Below, in pieces: positions 14,451 through 22,252 of a stretch of DNA of 45,169 bases. A model generated the notes under the pieces. That model searched no databases. It had not been told where the DNA came from and saw nothing but the letters and a program-made list of their open reading frames with translations. A program made the position numbers and the translations under genes. The stretch is taken from positions 1 to 45,169 of the IMG/VR virus record IMGVR_UViG_3300048927_000788. One strand, given 5' to 3'. The first letter of the stretch is position 1, and each line of letters opens with the position of its first letter. The DNA is from a virus.

Positions 14451-14530
14451 AGGTATAACCCAGAGCTTAGGAGGAAACGTAGTTTCCCCCATAAGGGTTC
14501 CATAGGGTCTCCTATAGACCCCTCCTATAC
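14451..14530 (+). promoter_or_regulatory. 80-bp phage control element, copy C
   Basis: Second tandem copy, with AGCTTAGGAGGAAAC, hairpin GAGGAAAC gta GTTTCCCC, core 1 GGGTTCCATAGGG and core 2 GTCTCCTATAGACCCC at 14507-14522. Core 2 is the best match to a T7/SP6-type start (CTATAGA). It ends 15 bp before the first ATG of the morphogenesis block. Confidence 0.65.
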
Positions 14531-14544
14531 CCTATGGAGCCTCT

Positions 14545-14733
14545 ATGTCCGAATCCATCCCCCTGCATGCCTACGACCTGATCGACGAGCTGGCCGAGCG
14601 GTACCCCGAGGTGATCTACGAGCCCCGGATGGACCGTGAAGAGTTCCTGCTCCGACAGGGCGAGCGACGCCTTGTCCTGTCCCTGATCCGCAGGCGGCAG
14701 CTCGACGACGAGACCCCGCATGTGCACGGCTAA
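14545..14733 (+). CDS. Small acidic protein (62 aa)
   Basis: First gene after the twin control elements, with GGAG before ATG. Product MSESIPLHAYDLIDELAERY is acidic, then Arg-rich (RRLVLSLIRRRQLDD). Overlaps the next gene by 14 bp. It sits where T7 has gene 6.7/7. No family recognised. Confidence 0.65.
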   Translation: MSESIPLHAYDLIDELAERYPEVIYEPRMDREEFLLRQGERRLVLSLIRRRQLDDETPHVHG

Positions 14734-14905
14734 GAAACCCAAAGCCCCCAAGGCCGAAGACACCACCCCGGCGGTCCTCATGACCGCACGGGACGGCATG
14801 GGCGGTAACCAGGAAAGCGGTACCTCCGGACGCAAGTCCCTCCGCATCGACCTGAATAACTCCGCCACCTCCTCCTACGGAAGCAGCCTCGTCATTCCCA
14901 CTTGA
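14720..14905 (+). CDS. Small virion or assembly protein, T7 gp7.3-like
   Basis: 61 residues. Begins CTAKKPKAPKAEDTTPAVL (Lys/Pro/Ala-rich) and ends SGRKSLRIDLNNSATSSYG; T7 gp7.3 has a Lys/Ala-rich start and a similar GRKK-KKSL-Ser/Gly-rich end. It directly precedes the portal, as in T7. In T7 this protein is needed for tail assembly and host range. Low complexity makes homology uncertain, but position supports it. Confidence 0.65.
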   Translation: MCTAKKPKAPKAEDTTPAVLMTARDGMGGNQESGTSGRKSLRIDLNNSATSSYGSSLVIPT

Positions 14906-16479
14906 GCCAGTCCGCCCCGAAGACCGTCACCGCAGAAGCCAGCTACCAACGACTGAAGTCCGACCGTAACGCTGCCGAGTCCCGCGCCAAACAGTGCGCC
15001 ACGCTCACGCTGCCGACGCTTTACAAGGAAGTCTCGAAGGGTAAATCGAGTTCCTCCCGTACCACCCCCTATCAGGGCACCGGAGCGCGCTGCGTCAACT
15101 CCGCCGCCGCCCGGTTCCTCATGGCACTCCTTCCGGTCAATGCCAACTTCTTCAAGCTGTCCCCGGACGGCATGGACGCCCAGGCTCTCGCCGAGCAGGC
15201 TGGCATCCAGCAGGGCGAACTGGAGATGGGTCTCGCCGAAATCGAGCGGACCGTCATCAACGACATCGAGACCTCGGGCATGCGTGGGAAAATCTCCCTC
15301 GCCCTCAAGCATCTCGTCGCAACCGGCAACGGTCTCTTGTACATCCCCGACGAGGGCAACGCGAAGTTCTACCCGCTGAGCCGCTTCGTCGTCGACCGCG
15401 ACGGTATGGGTAGCGTGTTGGAGATCGTGACCCTGGATTCCATTGCCCCGTCCACCATGGGCGATGAGCTGAAGTCGATCCTCGGTCTGGACCAGAAGAA
15501 GGGCGCCACGGCTGACGCCGGCCCTGAGCAGGACGTGGAGCTGTACACCCGCATCTTCCGTGAGGGCGACCTCTGGCAGGTATTCCAAGAAGTGAACGGC
15601 GCAGTCGTCCCCGGCTCCGAGGGCTCCTATCCGGTCGACGCGTGCCCTTGGATTCCCCTTCGGATTCCCGAAGAGGACGGCGAGGACTACGGCGCTGGCC
15701 TGGTCTACGACTACTACGGCGACTTCGACGCTCTGGAGAAGCTCTCCAAGGCCATGCTCAAGGGCGCCGCCGCAGCCGCCAAGGTCCTATGGGCACTCGA
15801 CGAGAACGCTGCGATCCGCCCGAAGACCATCACGGAGGCCGAGTCCGGCGACGTGCTGCGCTTCCGCGCTGACCAGCTCAAGGCTGTCCAGCAGGACAAG
15901 TACGGCGACTTCAACTTCGTCGGCCAGCACATCGACAAGCTCGTTGCCCGCCTGGAGATGGCCTTCGGTGTCCGCACCGCCATCCAGCGCAACGGCGAGC
16001 GGGTCACGGCGGAAGAGATTCGCTACCTGGCCCAGGAGCTGGAAGAGGTCCAGGGCGGCGTCTATTCGATCCTCGCCGAGGACCTTCTGCTTCCGCTGGT
16101 CCGCCGACAGATGGACCGCCTCACCCGCCAGCACCGCCTCCCCGAACTCCCCGCCGGGCTCATCAAGCCCCGCATCGTGGTCGGTGTGGCCGCTCTCGGC
16201 CGTGGTCAGGACATGCGAAAGCTCCTCGATTGGGCCGGCGCTACCCAGCAGGTCCTCGGTCCCCAGGTGTTCGCCCAGCGGGTCAATGCCGGCGAGCTGA
16301 TGGCTCGCATGGGTGCCGCAAGCGACCTGAGCATGAAGGGCCTCATCAAGACCGACGACGAGATCGCCCAGGAACAGCAAGACGCAACGATGCACCAGGC
16401 GGCCATCCGTGCCGCACCCAACATCGCGAGTGCCGCTATGGCACCGCCCACAGCCTCAGGAGACCCGAGTGGCCCGTAA
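14902..16479 (+). CDS. Portal (head-tail connector), T7 gp8-like
   Basis: 525 residues (T7 gp8 536). Characteristic stretches: YQRLKSDRNAAESRAKQCA and TLPTLYKEV at the N-terminus, NSAAARFLMALLPVNANFFKL, ALKHLVATGNGLLYIPD, FGVRTAIQRNGERVTAEEIRY near 355. Twelve copies form the DNA entry ring on which procapsid assembly starts. TTG start overlaps the previous stop. It is followed directly by a small ORF and the scaffold. Confidence 0.95.
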   Translation: MSQSAPKTVTAEASYQRLKSDRNAAESRAKQCATLTLPTLYKEVSKGKSSSSRTTPYQGTGARCVNSAAARFLMALLPVNANFFKLSPDGMDAQALAEQAGIQQGELEMGLAEIERTVINDIETSGMRGKISLALKHLVATGNGLLYIPDEGNAKFYPLSRFVVDRDGMGSVLEIVTLDSIAPSTMGDELKSILGLDQKKGATADAGPEQDVELYTRIFREGDLWQVFQEVNGAVVPGSEGSYPVDACPWIPLRIPEEDGEDYGAGLVYDYYGDFDALEKLSKAMLKGAAAAAKVLWALDENAAIRPKTITEAESGDVLRFRADQLKAVQQDKYGDFNFVGQHIDKLVARLEMAFGVRTAIQRNGERVTAEEIRYLAQELEEVQGGVYSILAEDLLLPLVRRQMDRLTRQHRLPELPAGLIKPRIVVGVAALGRGQDMRKLLDWAGATQQVLGPQVFAQRVNAGELMARMGAASDLSMKGLIKTDDEIAQEQQDATMHQAAIRAAPNIASAAMAPPTASGDPSGP

Positions 16480-16732
16480 GCAGAACACCGACGCCTCCGT
16501 GGCGGCAGAAACCGACACCGCGACCAGCGCGGAGTCCACCGCCACCCTTGCGCCCACGAAGACGGACGAGAAGCCCGTCGAAACCGTGCAGGCCCCCGAA
16601 GCCACTACCGAGCCCGACGTGGCCCCTGAAGTCCCCCAGGTGACCCAGGCGAAGCCCGAGACACCCGTCGATCCGCTGGAGCGCTTCAAGAGCGTCACGC
16701 CGGAAGGCATCACCATGTACAACTTCCGCTGA
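16469..16732 (+). CDS. Pro/Thr/Ala-rich small protein (87 aa)
   Basis: GTG start with AGGAG 7 bp upstream, overlapping the portal end by 11 bp. Low-complexity acidic chain (TDEKPVETVQAPEATTEPDV) ending ERFKSVTPEGITMYNFR, which may be a short binding peptide. Between portal and scaffold, so probably an assembly factor. No family recognised. Confidence 0.6.
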   Translation: MARKQNTDASVAAETDTATSAESTATLAPTKTDEKPVETVQAPEATTEPDVAPEVPQVTQAKPETPVDPLERFKSVTPEGITMYNFR

Positions 16733-16737
16733 GCCCT

Positions 16738-17484
16738 ATGTCCGAGAAATCCGAAATCGCGATGACCGTGGACGCACCTGCCGCCACGGAGACGACGACC
16801 GAAACGCTCTATGCGGGCAAGTACAAGACCGTGGAAGAGCTGACCGCTGCCTATGAGGCCCTGACGGCCCCGAAGGTGGAAACGACGGCGACCAATGAAA
16901 CCACGACGACCGAAGAGGGTACCGAGGGTGGCGAGAAGCCGTCCGTCGAAATCCCCACGGATGAAGTGGCCCAGGAGACGGTCACCAACGCCGGCCTCGA
17001 CTGGAACGCACTCAACGAAGAGTACGCCACCAGTGGCAAGCTCTCCGATGAGACCTATGCGGCTCTCGAAGCGAAGGGTCTCCCGCGCGGAGAGGTCGAC
17101 ACGTACATCGCCGGTAAGCAGGCCCAGGCCGACGCCTACAACAACGCCGTGTTCGGCACGGCTGGCGGCGAGAAGGAATACGCATCCCTCGTCGAGTGGG
17201 CGAAGACCAACCTGACGCAGGCCGAGAAGGTCGAGTTCAACGAAGCGGTCACGTCGGGCAATGCTGCCCGCGCCAAGCTCGCTGTCGAAGCCCTCGCCGG
17301 CCGCCACTCCGCCAAGCGCGGTACGCCCCCGGCCAACCTGATGCACGGCCGCAGCGCCTCCCCTGGCGTCGAGCCGTTCAAGTCGCAGGTCGAGGTGACC
17401 GAAGCCATGCGGTCCCAGCGTTACAAGAAAGACCCGGCCTTCCGTGCCGAAGTCACCGAGCGCCTCCGCAACTCCTCGTTCTAA
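16738..17484 (+). CDS. Capsid scaffolding protein, T7 gp9-like
   Basis: 248 residues; acidic Thr/Glu-rich N-terminal half, YAGKYKTVEELTAAYEAL motif, helical middle (YATSGKLSDETYAALEAKG) and a basic C-terminus RSQRYKKDPAFRAEVTERLR, which in scaffolds binds the coat protein. It lies between portal and capsid as in T7 and directs procapsid assembly before leaving. Starts 5 bp after the previous stop. Confidence 0.9.
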   Translation: MSEKSEIAMTVDAPAATETTTETLYAGKYKTVEELTAAYEALTAPKVETTATNETTTTEEGTEGGEKPSVEIPTDEVAQETVTNAGLDWNALNEEYATSGKLSDETYAALEAKGLPRGEVDTYIAGKQAQADAYNNAVFGTAGGEKEYASLVEWAKTNLTQAEKVEFNEAVTSGNAARAKLAVEALAGRHSAKRGTPPANLMHGRSASPGVEPFKSQVEVTEAMRSQRYKKDPAFRAEVTERLRNSSF

Positions 17485-17552
17485 CCCGCACCGTGCGCGA
17501 CAACGACACGCAAGGCGGCTAAGCAGTACCCCTCCCGGTCCCCGTAAGGACT

Positions 17553-17600
17553 CAACTCGCGCCTCGTAAGGGCGCGGGAAGGGAGCCTTTTACCCACCCC
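17553..17600 (+). other. Hairpin in the capsid leader
   Basis: In the 136-bp gap before capsid, CGCGCC (17558-17563) pairs with GGCGCG (17571-17576) around TCGTAAG, followed by a purine run and CCTTTTACCC. It could be a processing or stability hairpin for capsid mRNA. I see no clear phage promoter core here. Confidence 0.35.
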
Positions 17601-17620
17601 AAAGGAAAGCACTAGAGAAA

Positions 17621-18568
17621 ATGGCGAACGCCACCCCGAACCGTCTGGGCCAGGTCCAGAACGCAGGTGACGAAAAGGCACTGTTCCTCAAGCAGTACGC
17701 GGGCGAAGTCCTCGCTTCGTTCGTTGAAGAGTACAAGCTGGCCGGTCATGTGACCGAACGCAACATCTCGCACGGCAAGTCCGCGTCGTTCCCGGCCATC
17801 GGCACCATCGGTTCCGAGTACCACGTACCGGGCACCGAGATCACCGGCATGAACGTCCAGCACAACGAGGTCATCCTGACCCTCGACCCGATGCTGATCT
17901 CGCACGTCTTCATCCCGAACATCGATGAAGCGATGAACCATTACGACGTCCGCAGCGAGTACACCCGCCAGCAGGGCCTCGAACTGGCGAAGCAGCGTCA
18001 GCTCAACGAACTGCGTTGCGCCATCCTGGCCGCGCGTCAGACCACCGGCCCGGTCAACGGCCAGCCGGGCGGCCTGATCCTGAAGGACGCCGCCATGGCG
18101 ACCGACGCGACGAAGCTGGCTGCGGCCATCCGCCAGGTCCGCCAAGCGTTCGACGAGAAGAACGTTCCGGACGAGGACGTCATCGCGGCGCTGAAGCCGG
18201 CGCAGTGGTACCTGCTCACGCAGGTCAAGGACCTCGTGGACCGTGATTACAACCCGACTGGCGGCGCTTCGCTGTCGCAGGCTGTGATCGAGTCCGTCGC
18301 CCGCATCAAGCTCCTGAAGACCAACTTCTTCCCGAGTGCGGACGATTCGGCCAACGCCGCCCTCCAGGCGAAGTACCGCGCCGACTACAGCAAGTCGGTG
18401 TGCTCGGTGTTCCACAAGAGCGCCGTGGGCACGCTGAAGCTGCTGGACCTGGCGCTGGAAGACGCCTACGACGTTCGCCGTCAGGGCACCCTGATGCTGT
18501 CGAAGTTCGCTCTCGGCCACGGCGCGCTCCGCGCGGCCGGCGCTGCCGAGCTGGTCGTCGGCTCGTAA
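17621..18568 (+). CDS. Major capsid protein, T7 gp10-like
   Basis: 315 residues (T7 gp10A 345), HK97-type coat protein. Recognisable: FLKQYAGEVLASFVEEYKL, HGKSASFPAIGTI, GTEITGMNVQHNEVILTLD, DEAMNHYDVRSEYTRQQGLELAKQ and LKPAQWYLLTQVKDLVDRDY. It builds the icosahedral head on the gp9-like scaffold. A strong terminator follows directly, as after T7 gene 10, so it can be expressed at high level. There is no room for a T7-style 10B extension. Confidence 0.96.
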   Translation: MANATPNRLGQVQNAGDEKALFLKQYAGEVLASFVEEYKLAGHVTERNISHGKSASFPAIGTIGSEYHVPGTEITGMNVQHNEVILTLDPMLISHVFIPNIDEAMNHYDVRSEYTRQQGLELAKQRQLNELRCAILAARQTTGPVNGQPGGLILKDAAMATDATKLAAAIRQVRQAFDEKNVPDEDVIAALKPAQWYLLTQVKDLVDRDYNPTGGASLSQAVIESVARIKLLKTNFFPSADDSANAALQAKYRADYSKSVCSVFHKSAVGTLKLLDLALEDAYDVRRQGTLMLSKFALGHGALRAAGAAELVVGS

Positions 18569-18575
18569 GCCCCAC

Positions 18576-18613
18576 AACCCGTCACGTCCCTAACCGGCGT
18601 GGCGGGTTTTTTT
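18576..18613 (+). terminator. Terminator after the capsid gene
   Basis: AACCCGTCACG pairs with CGTGGCGGGTT around a TCCCTAACCGG loop, followed by a run of seven T. Position equals T7 T-phi downstream of gene 10. Partial read-through would express the tail genes. Confidence 0.88.
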
Positions 18614-18626
18614 CCTTTGGAGACCC

Positions 18627-19211
18627 ATGGACATCGCACCCACTACCGAACTTGAGGCCGTCAACGCAGTGCTTCAGGCTGTGGGCGAGACGCCGGTCAA
18701 CACCCTCGACAACCTGGGGTTCACCGACGCGGCCATCGCGCGTGACACGCTGCGTTCGAAATCGCGCGAGACCCAGTCGAAGGGCTGGTACTTCAACCTC
18801 GACTACAGCTACACCTTCACGCCGGCCGCTGACGGCCAGGTCGTGCTTCCGCAGAACATCCTGTCGATCCGCCCTTCCACGTCCGACTCGCGCCGCATTG
18901 TGCCGCGCATGGGCAAGCTGTGGAACGCCGATGACAGCACCTACGTATTCAACAACGGCTCCCCGCCGATCCTAGAGGTCGTCTGGGGGTTCCCGTTCGA
19001 GACCCTTCCCGAAACTGCACGGCGCTACATCACCGTGCGGGCCGCCACGCAATTCCAGGCGCAGTACCAGGGCTCGGACCAGTCCTACTCGTTCACCAAA
19101 GACGACGAGAAGTTCGCCCTCATGGCCCTTCTCGAAGAGCACGCGCTCTACGAGCCGCGCGCCAACATGTTCAACGATGGCGCCGACGTCTCGGAGGTCT
19201 TTACGCGCTAA
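18627..19211 (+). CDS. Tail tubular protein A, T7 gp11-like
   Basis: 194 residues (T7 gp11 196). LEAVNAVLQAVGETPVNTLD at the start and SKSRETQSKGWYFNLDYSYT are typical of this family; the C-terminus ends ANMFNDGADVSEVFTR. It forms the ring joining portal and nozzle. Its stop overlaps the ATG of the tail tube B gene. Confidence 0.94.
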   Translation: MDIAPTTELEAVNAVLQAVGETPVNTLDNLGFTDAAIARDTLRSKSRETQSKGWYFNLDYSYTFTPAADGQVVLPQNILSIRPSTSDSRRIVPRMGKLWNADDSTYVFNNGSPPILEVVWGFPFETLPETARRYITVRAATQFQAQYQGSDQSYSFTKDDEKFALMALLEEHALYEPRANMFNDGADVSEVFTR

Positions 19212-21337
19212 TGCCCCTCACCTCTGGAACCATCCCGTCCATGATTGGCGGGGTCTCCCAGCAGGACGCATCCGTGCGCCTGCCCAATCAGATCGAAGAA
19301 GCACTGAATTGCAACCTCAGCCCCGCCCGTGGCGCCGGCCCGAGGTCCCCTGCACAGTTCGTCGGAGTCCTCGGCTCCGATATCCCTGACACCGCGTTCT
19401 TTCACAGCATCGTCCGCGACTCGCGCGAGAAGTACATCGTGGTCATCTACCCTGGCCGCGTGCGCGTGTTCGACCACGTCACGGGCAAGGAGTACCAGGT
19501 CAACGTGGACCAGGCATCCATGGGCTACCTCTCGACCTCCGGAGAAACCTGGAAGCACCTGAGGGCCGTCACCATCGACGACTACACGTTCATCGCGAAC
19601 CGCGACGTCGTCGTGCGGATGTCCGCCAAGCTGACCCCCGGATTCGTATCGGGCTCCGTACAGACCTTCACGGACCTGCCGAAGACCGCCATGAACGGCG
19701 CTCCGATCTATGAGGTGCGCGGTGACGCGTCCAACGCCTTCGACAACTACTACGTCCAGTACGAGAGCATGAAGGTGTGGGATGAAGTGGCGAAGCCGGG
19801 CACGCCGGGCTTCATGGAGAACGCGACGATGCCCCACGGCCTCAAGCGTATCCCCGACAGCATCAACCCGGACGGGTTCTACTTCTCCTACGGTCCGCTC
19901 GAATGGGAGGGCATGTATGCCGGTGATGCGGGTTCGAGCCCGCCGCCGTCCTTCGTGAACCAGCGCATCGGCGACCTCTTCTTTCACCGGGACCGTCTCG
20001 GGATCGTAGGGTCGGCCGGGAACGTCGTGATGAGCGAGGTCGGGCACTACTACAACTTCTGGCGCACCTCGGTCACCTCCCTGCTCGACAGCGACGTGAT
20101 CGATGCCAATGCGCCCACGGAGGGCGTCGCGGAGATGCTCCACTGCGTCCCGTACCAGAAGGCCCTCATGCTTTTCGCTACGGGCAAGACGTCCCTGTTC
20201 CAGCTCACCGCGTCCCCTACGCTCACGCCGAAGACGGTCAAGATCGATCCCGTCACCAACTATCAGGTGTCGACGACGATCAAACCCCTGATCGCGGGAA
20301 GCAGCCTCTTCTTCGTGAATGAGAATGCGGGCAAGCCCTGGAGCACGGTGCGCGAATACTTCGTGTCCGACGAGCAGGTCACGCCCGAGGCCGCGAACAT
20401 CACCGCTCACGTCCCCTCGTACGTGCCTGGCGACACACGCGCCATGGCCGCCGTCAGCGATGCCGACTACCTCTTGCTGGCCCATGACAACCCGTCAGGC
20501 CCCCAGGTGTACGTGCATCAGTTCAAATGGCAGGGCGACGAGAAGCAGCAGTCCGCGTGGCACCCCTGGTCCCTATCGGGGACCGGGAAGGTCGTCCACA
20601 TGAACGCCATCGGGACCGACTTGTACATGATCGCCAAGTCGCCGGGTGGCGGCGTGGAGCTTCTCCGCGTGGACCTCGGTCCCTCGCCCGTCTTCACGGA
20701 CATCCGTGATGACTTCGACATCCATCTCGACCGCCGACAGACCATCCGGCCAACGTATCAGGCGTTTGGGAACTACACGGACATCACGGTTCCCGCGATC
20801 CTCCCGACCCTTGACGGCCTCTGCGTGGTCAAGACAAAGGATTGGGCGACACCCGGCTCGTACCTCGACATCCGCCAGGGCACCCTGGTGAACGGTGGGC
20901 AGACGTTACGGCTCCCCGGTCGATACGACGGCGGGCGGGTGACGGTCGGCTACAAGTACAAGCGGCGCATCACGCTGTCCCAGCAGTTCATGCGGGACCA
21001 GAACAACGCCGCGAAGATCATCGGCCGACTCCAGCTCAAGCGGATGACGGTCCGGTTCGCCGATACGTCGACGTTCAAGGTCCGCATCTACCCCAAGGGT
21101 CGCCCCGAAGCAATCGACCAGCTCGTGCCTCAGCTTGAATCGACATTCGCCGGCCGCACTGCGGGTGACGCTGCGTTCCTGCTGGATGCCCCTTCGATCT
21201 CCGATGGCAACTACACGTTCCTCGTGGCCTCTCGCTCCGAAGCCGTCAACGTCGCCTTCGAGACTGACTCGCCCTACCCGGCCTGGTTCCAATCGGTCCA
21301 GTGGGAAGGTCTCTACACCACCAAGGCACGCATGTGA
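19211..21337 (+). CDS. Tail tubular protein B (nozzle), T7 gp12-like
   Basis: 708 residues (T7 gp12 794). N-terminal SGTIPSMIGGVSQQDASVRL and QIEEALNCNLSPARGAGPRSP are hallmark sequences; FVNQRIGDLFFHRDRLGIVG follows in the middle. Six copies form the tail nozzle through which DNA leaves. Tight coupling with gp11-like upstream and gp13-like downstream. Confidence 0.94.
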   Translation: MPLTSGTIPSMIGGVSQQDASVRLPNQIEEALNCNLSPARGAGPRSPAQFVGVLGSDIPDTAFFHSIVRDSREKYIVVIYPGRVRVFDHVTGKEYQVNVDQASMGYLSTSGETWKHLRAVTIDDYTFIANRDVVVRMSAKLTPGFVSGSVQTFTDLPKTAMNGAPIYEVRGDASNAFDNYYVQYESMKVWDEVAKPGTPGFMENATMPHGLKRIPDSINPDGFYFSYGPLEWEGMYAGDAGSSPPPSFVNQRIGDLFFHRDRLGIVGSAGNVVMSEVGHYYNFWRTSVTSLLDSDVIDANAPTEGVAEMLHCVPYQKALMLFATGKTSLFQLTASPTLTPKTVKIDPVTNYQVSTTIKPLIAGSSLFFVNENAGKPWSTVREYFVSDEQVTPEAANITAHVPSYVPGDTRAMAAVSDADYLLLAHDNPSGPQVYVHQFKWQGDEKQQSAWHPWSLSGTGKVVHMNAIGTDLYMIAKSPGGGVELLRVDLGPSPVFTDIRDDFDIHLDRRQTIRPTYQAFGNYTDITVPAILPTLDGLCVVKTKDWATPGSYLDIRQGTLVNGGQTLRLPGRYDGGRVTVGYKYKRRITLSQQFMRDQNNAAKIIGRLQLKRMTVRFADTSTFKVRIYPKGRPEAIDQLVPQLESTFAGRTAGDAAFLLDAPSISDGNYTFLVASRSEAVNVAFETDSPYPAWFQSVQWEGLYTTKARM

Positions 21338-21786
21338 CCATAACCATCCACGCGCCATCGACCGAGGCGCTCGACACCATCGCCTCCCGCATGTGCGCGG
21401 AGGATGTGGCCGAGCTGTATGCCTGCGGTTGGTCCTCGCCCCTCAAGGCCCTCCAAGAGTCCGTTGCGGCCAGCAGGGAGTCCTATGTGGCCCATTGGGA
21501 CGGACAGCCCCAGGCCGCGTTCGGCGTAGCCGACTTCTCGCTCGACACGAACCTCGGGGTTCCCTGGATGCTCTCCACGGGGCCGAGAGGGCGTGTCGCT
21601 CGCGAGTTCATCGAAACGTCGCACCAGTTCATCGCCGAGTGGAGTCCGCTCTATTCGGCCCTCTTCAACTTCGTCGATGCCCGGCACCTACGCGCCCAGC
21701 GCTGGTTGCTGAGCCTCGGCTTTCGGCCGTTCAAAGTCCATGACTTCGAAGGCCATCCCTTCATTGAGTTCGGAAGAATCCCGTAA
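21334..21786 (+). CDS. GNAT-fold protein in the T7 gp13 position
   Basis: 150 residues from the GTG at 21334, which overlaps the upstream stop. WDGQPQAAFGVADFS, VPWMLSTGPRGRVAREFI and DARHLRAQRWLLSLGFRPFK follow the acetyltransferase (GNAT) layout, as does T7 gp13 (138 aa), which is needed for virion assembly. I see no evidence for catalytic activity either way. Family call from pattern and position. Confidence 0.75.
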   Translation: MTITIHAPSTEALDTIASRMCAEDVAELYACGWSSPLKALQESVAASRESYVAHWDGQPQAAFGVADFSLDTNLGVPWMLSTGPRGRVAREFIETSHQFIAEWSPLYSALFNFVDARHLRAQRWLLSLGFRPFKVHDFEGHPFIEFGRIP

Positions 21787-22241
21787 TGTGCGCAATCGCA
21801 GCAGTACCGATCATCATGGCGGTTGTGGCGGCAGGCACCGCTGTCTACTCCGCTAACCAGCAGAAGCACGCGATGGAGGAGACGCTCAAGGTCCAGCAAG
21901 AGCAGACCGACGCCGCTGCTCAGGCGCAGACCGACGACCGGCTGAAGGCCGCTCGCGAGCAGCGCGCCGCCGCCCGCGCGGCATCCGCAGAGTCCGGCGC
22001 TTCCGGCAACAGCACCAACGCGATCCTGACGGACATCCTCATGCAGTCCGGACGCGATGTCTCGCGAATCGAGAAGAACCGAGTTAACGGTCAGATCGAG
22101 AACACGCAGCAGGCGCGCAGCCGCTCCTCCGAGATCAACGGCCAGCTCATCTCCGGGTTGTCGAGTTCTGCTTCCGCAGCCGCCAATGGCGGTGCGTCGT
22201 GGTACGCGAAGACCCACCCCGCAACGATCCCCACTTCATAA
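21786..22241 (+). CDS. Internal virion protein, T7 gp14-like
   Basis: 151 residues (T7 gp14 196). Begins MCAIAAVPIIMAVVAAGTAV, like T7 MCWMAAIPIAMAAVSAG, a membrane-active N-terminus, then a long Gln/Ala-rich helix. In T7 this core protein is ejected and forms a pore in the outer membrane. Start ATG overlaps the previous stop region. Confidence 0.88.
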   Translation: MCAIAAVPIIMAVVAAGTAVYSANQQKHAMEETLKVQQEQTDAAAQAQTDDRLKAAREQRAAARAASAESGASGNSTNAILTDILMQSGRDVSRIEKNRVNGQIENTQQARSRSSEINGQLISGLSSSASAAANGGASWYAKTHPATIPTS

Positions 22242-22252
22242 CAGGAACCCAC

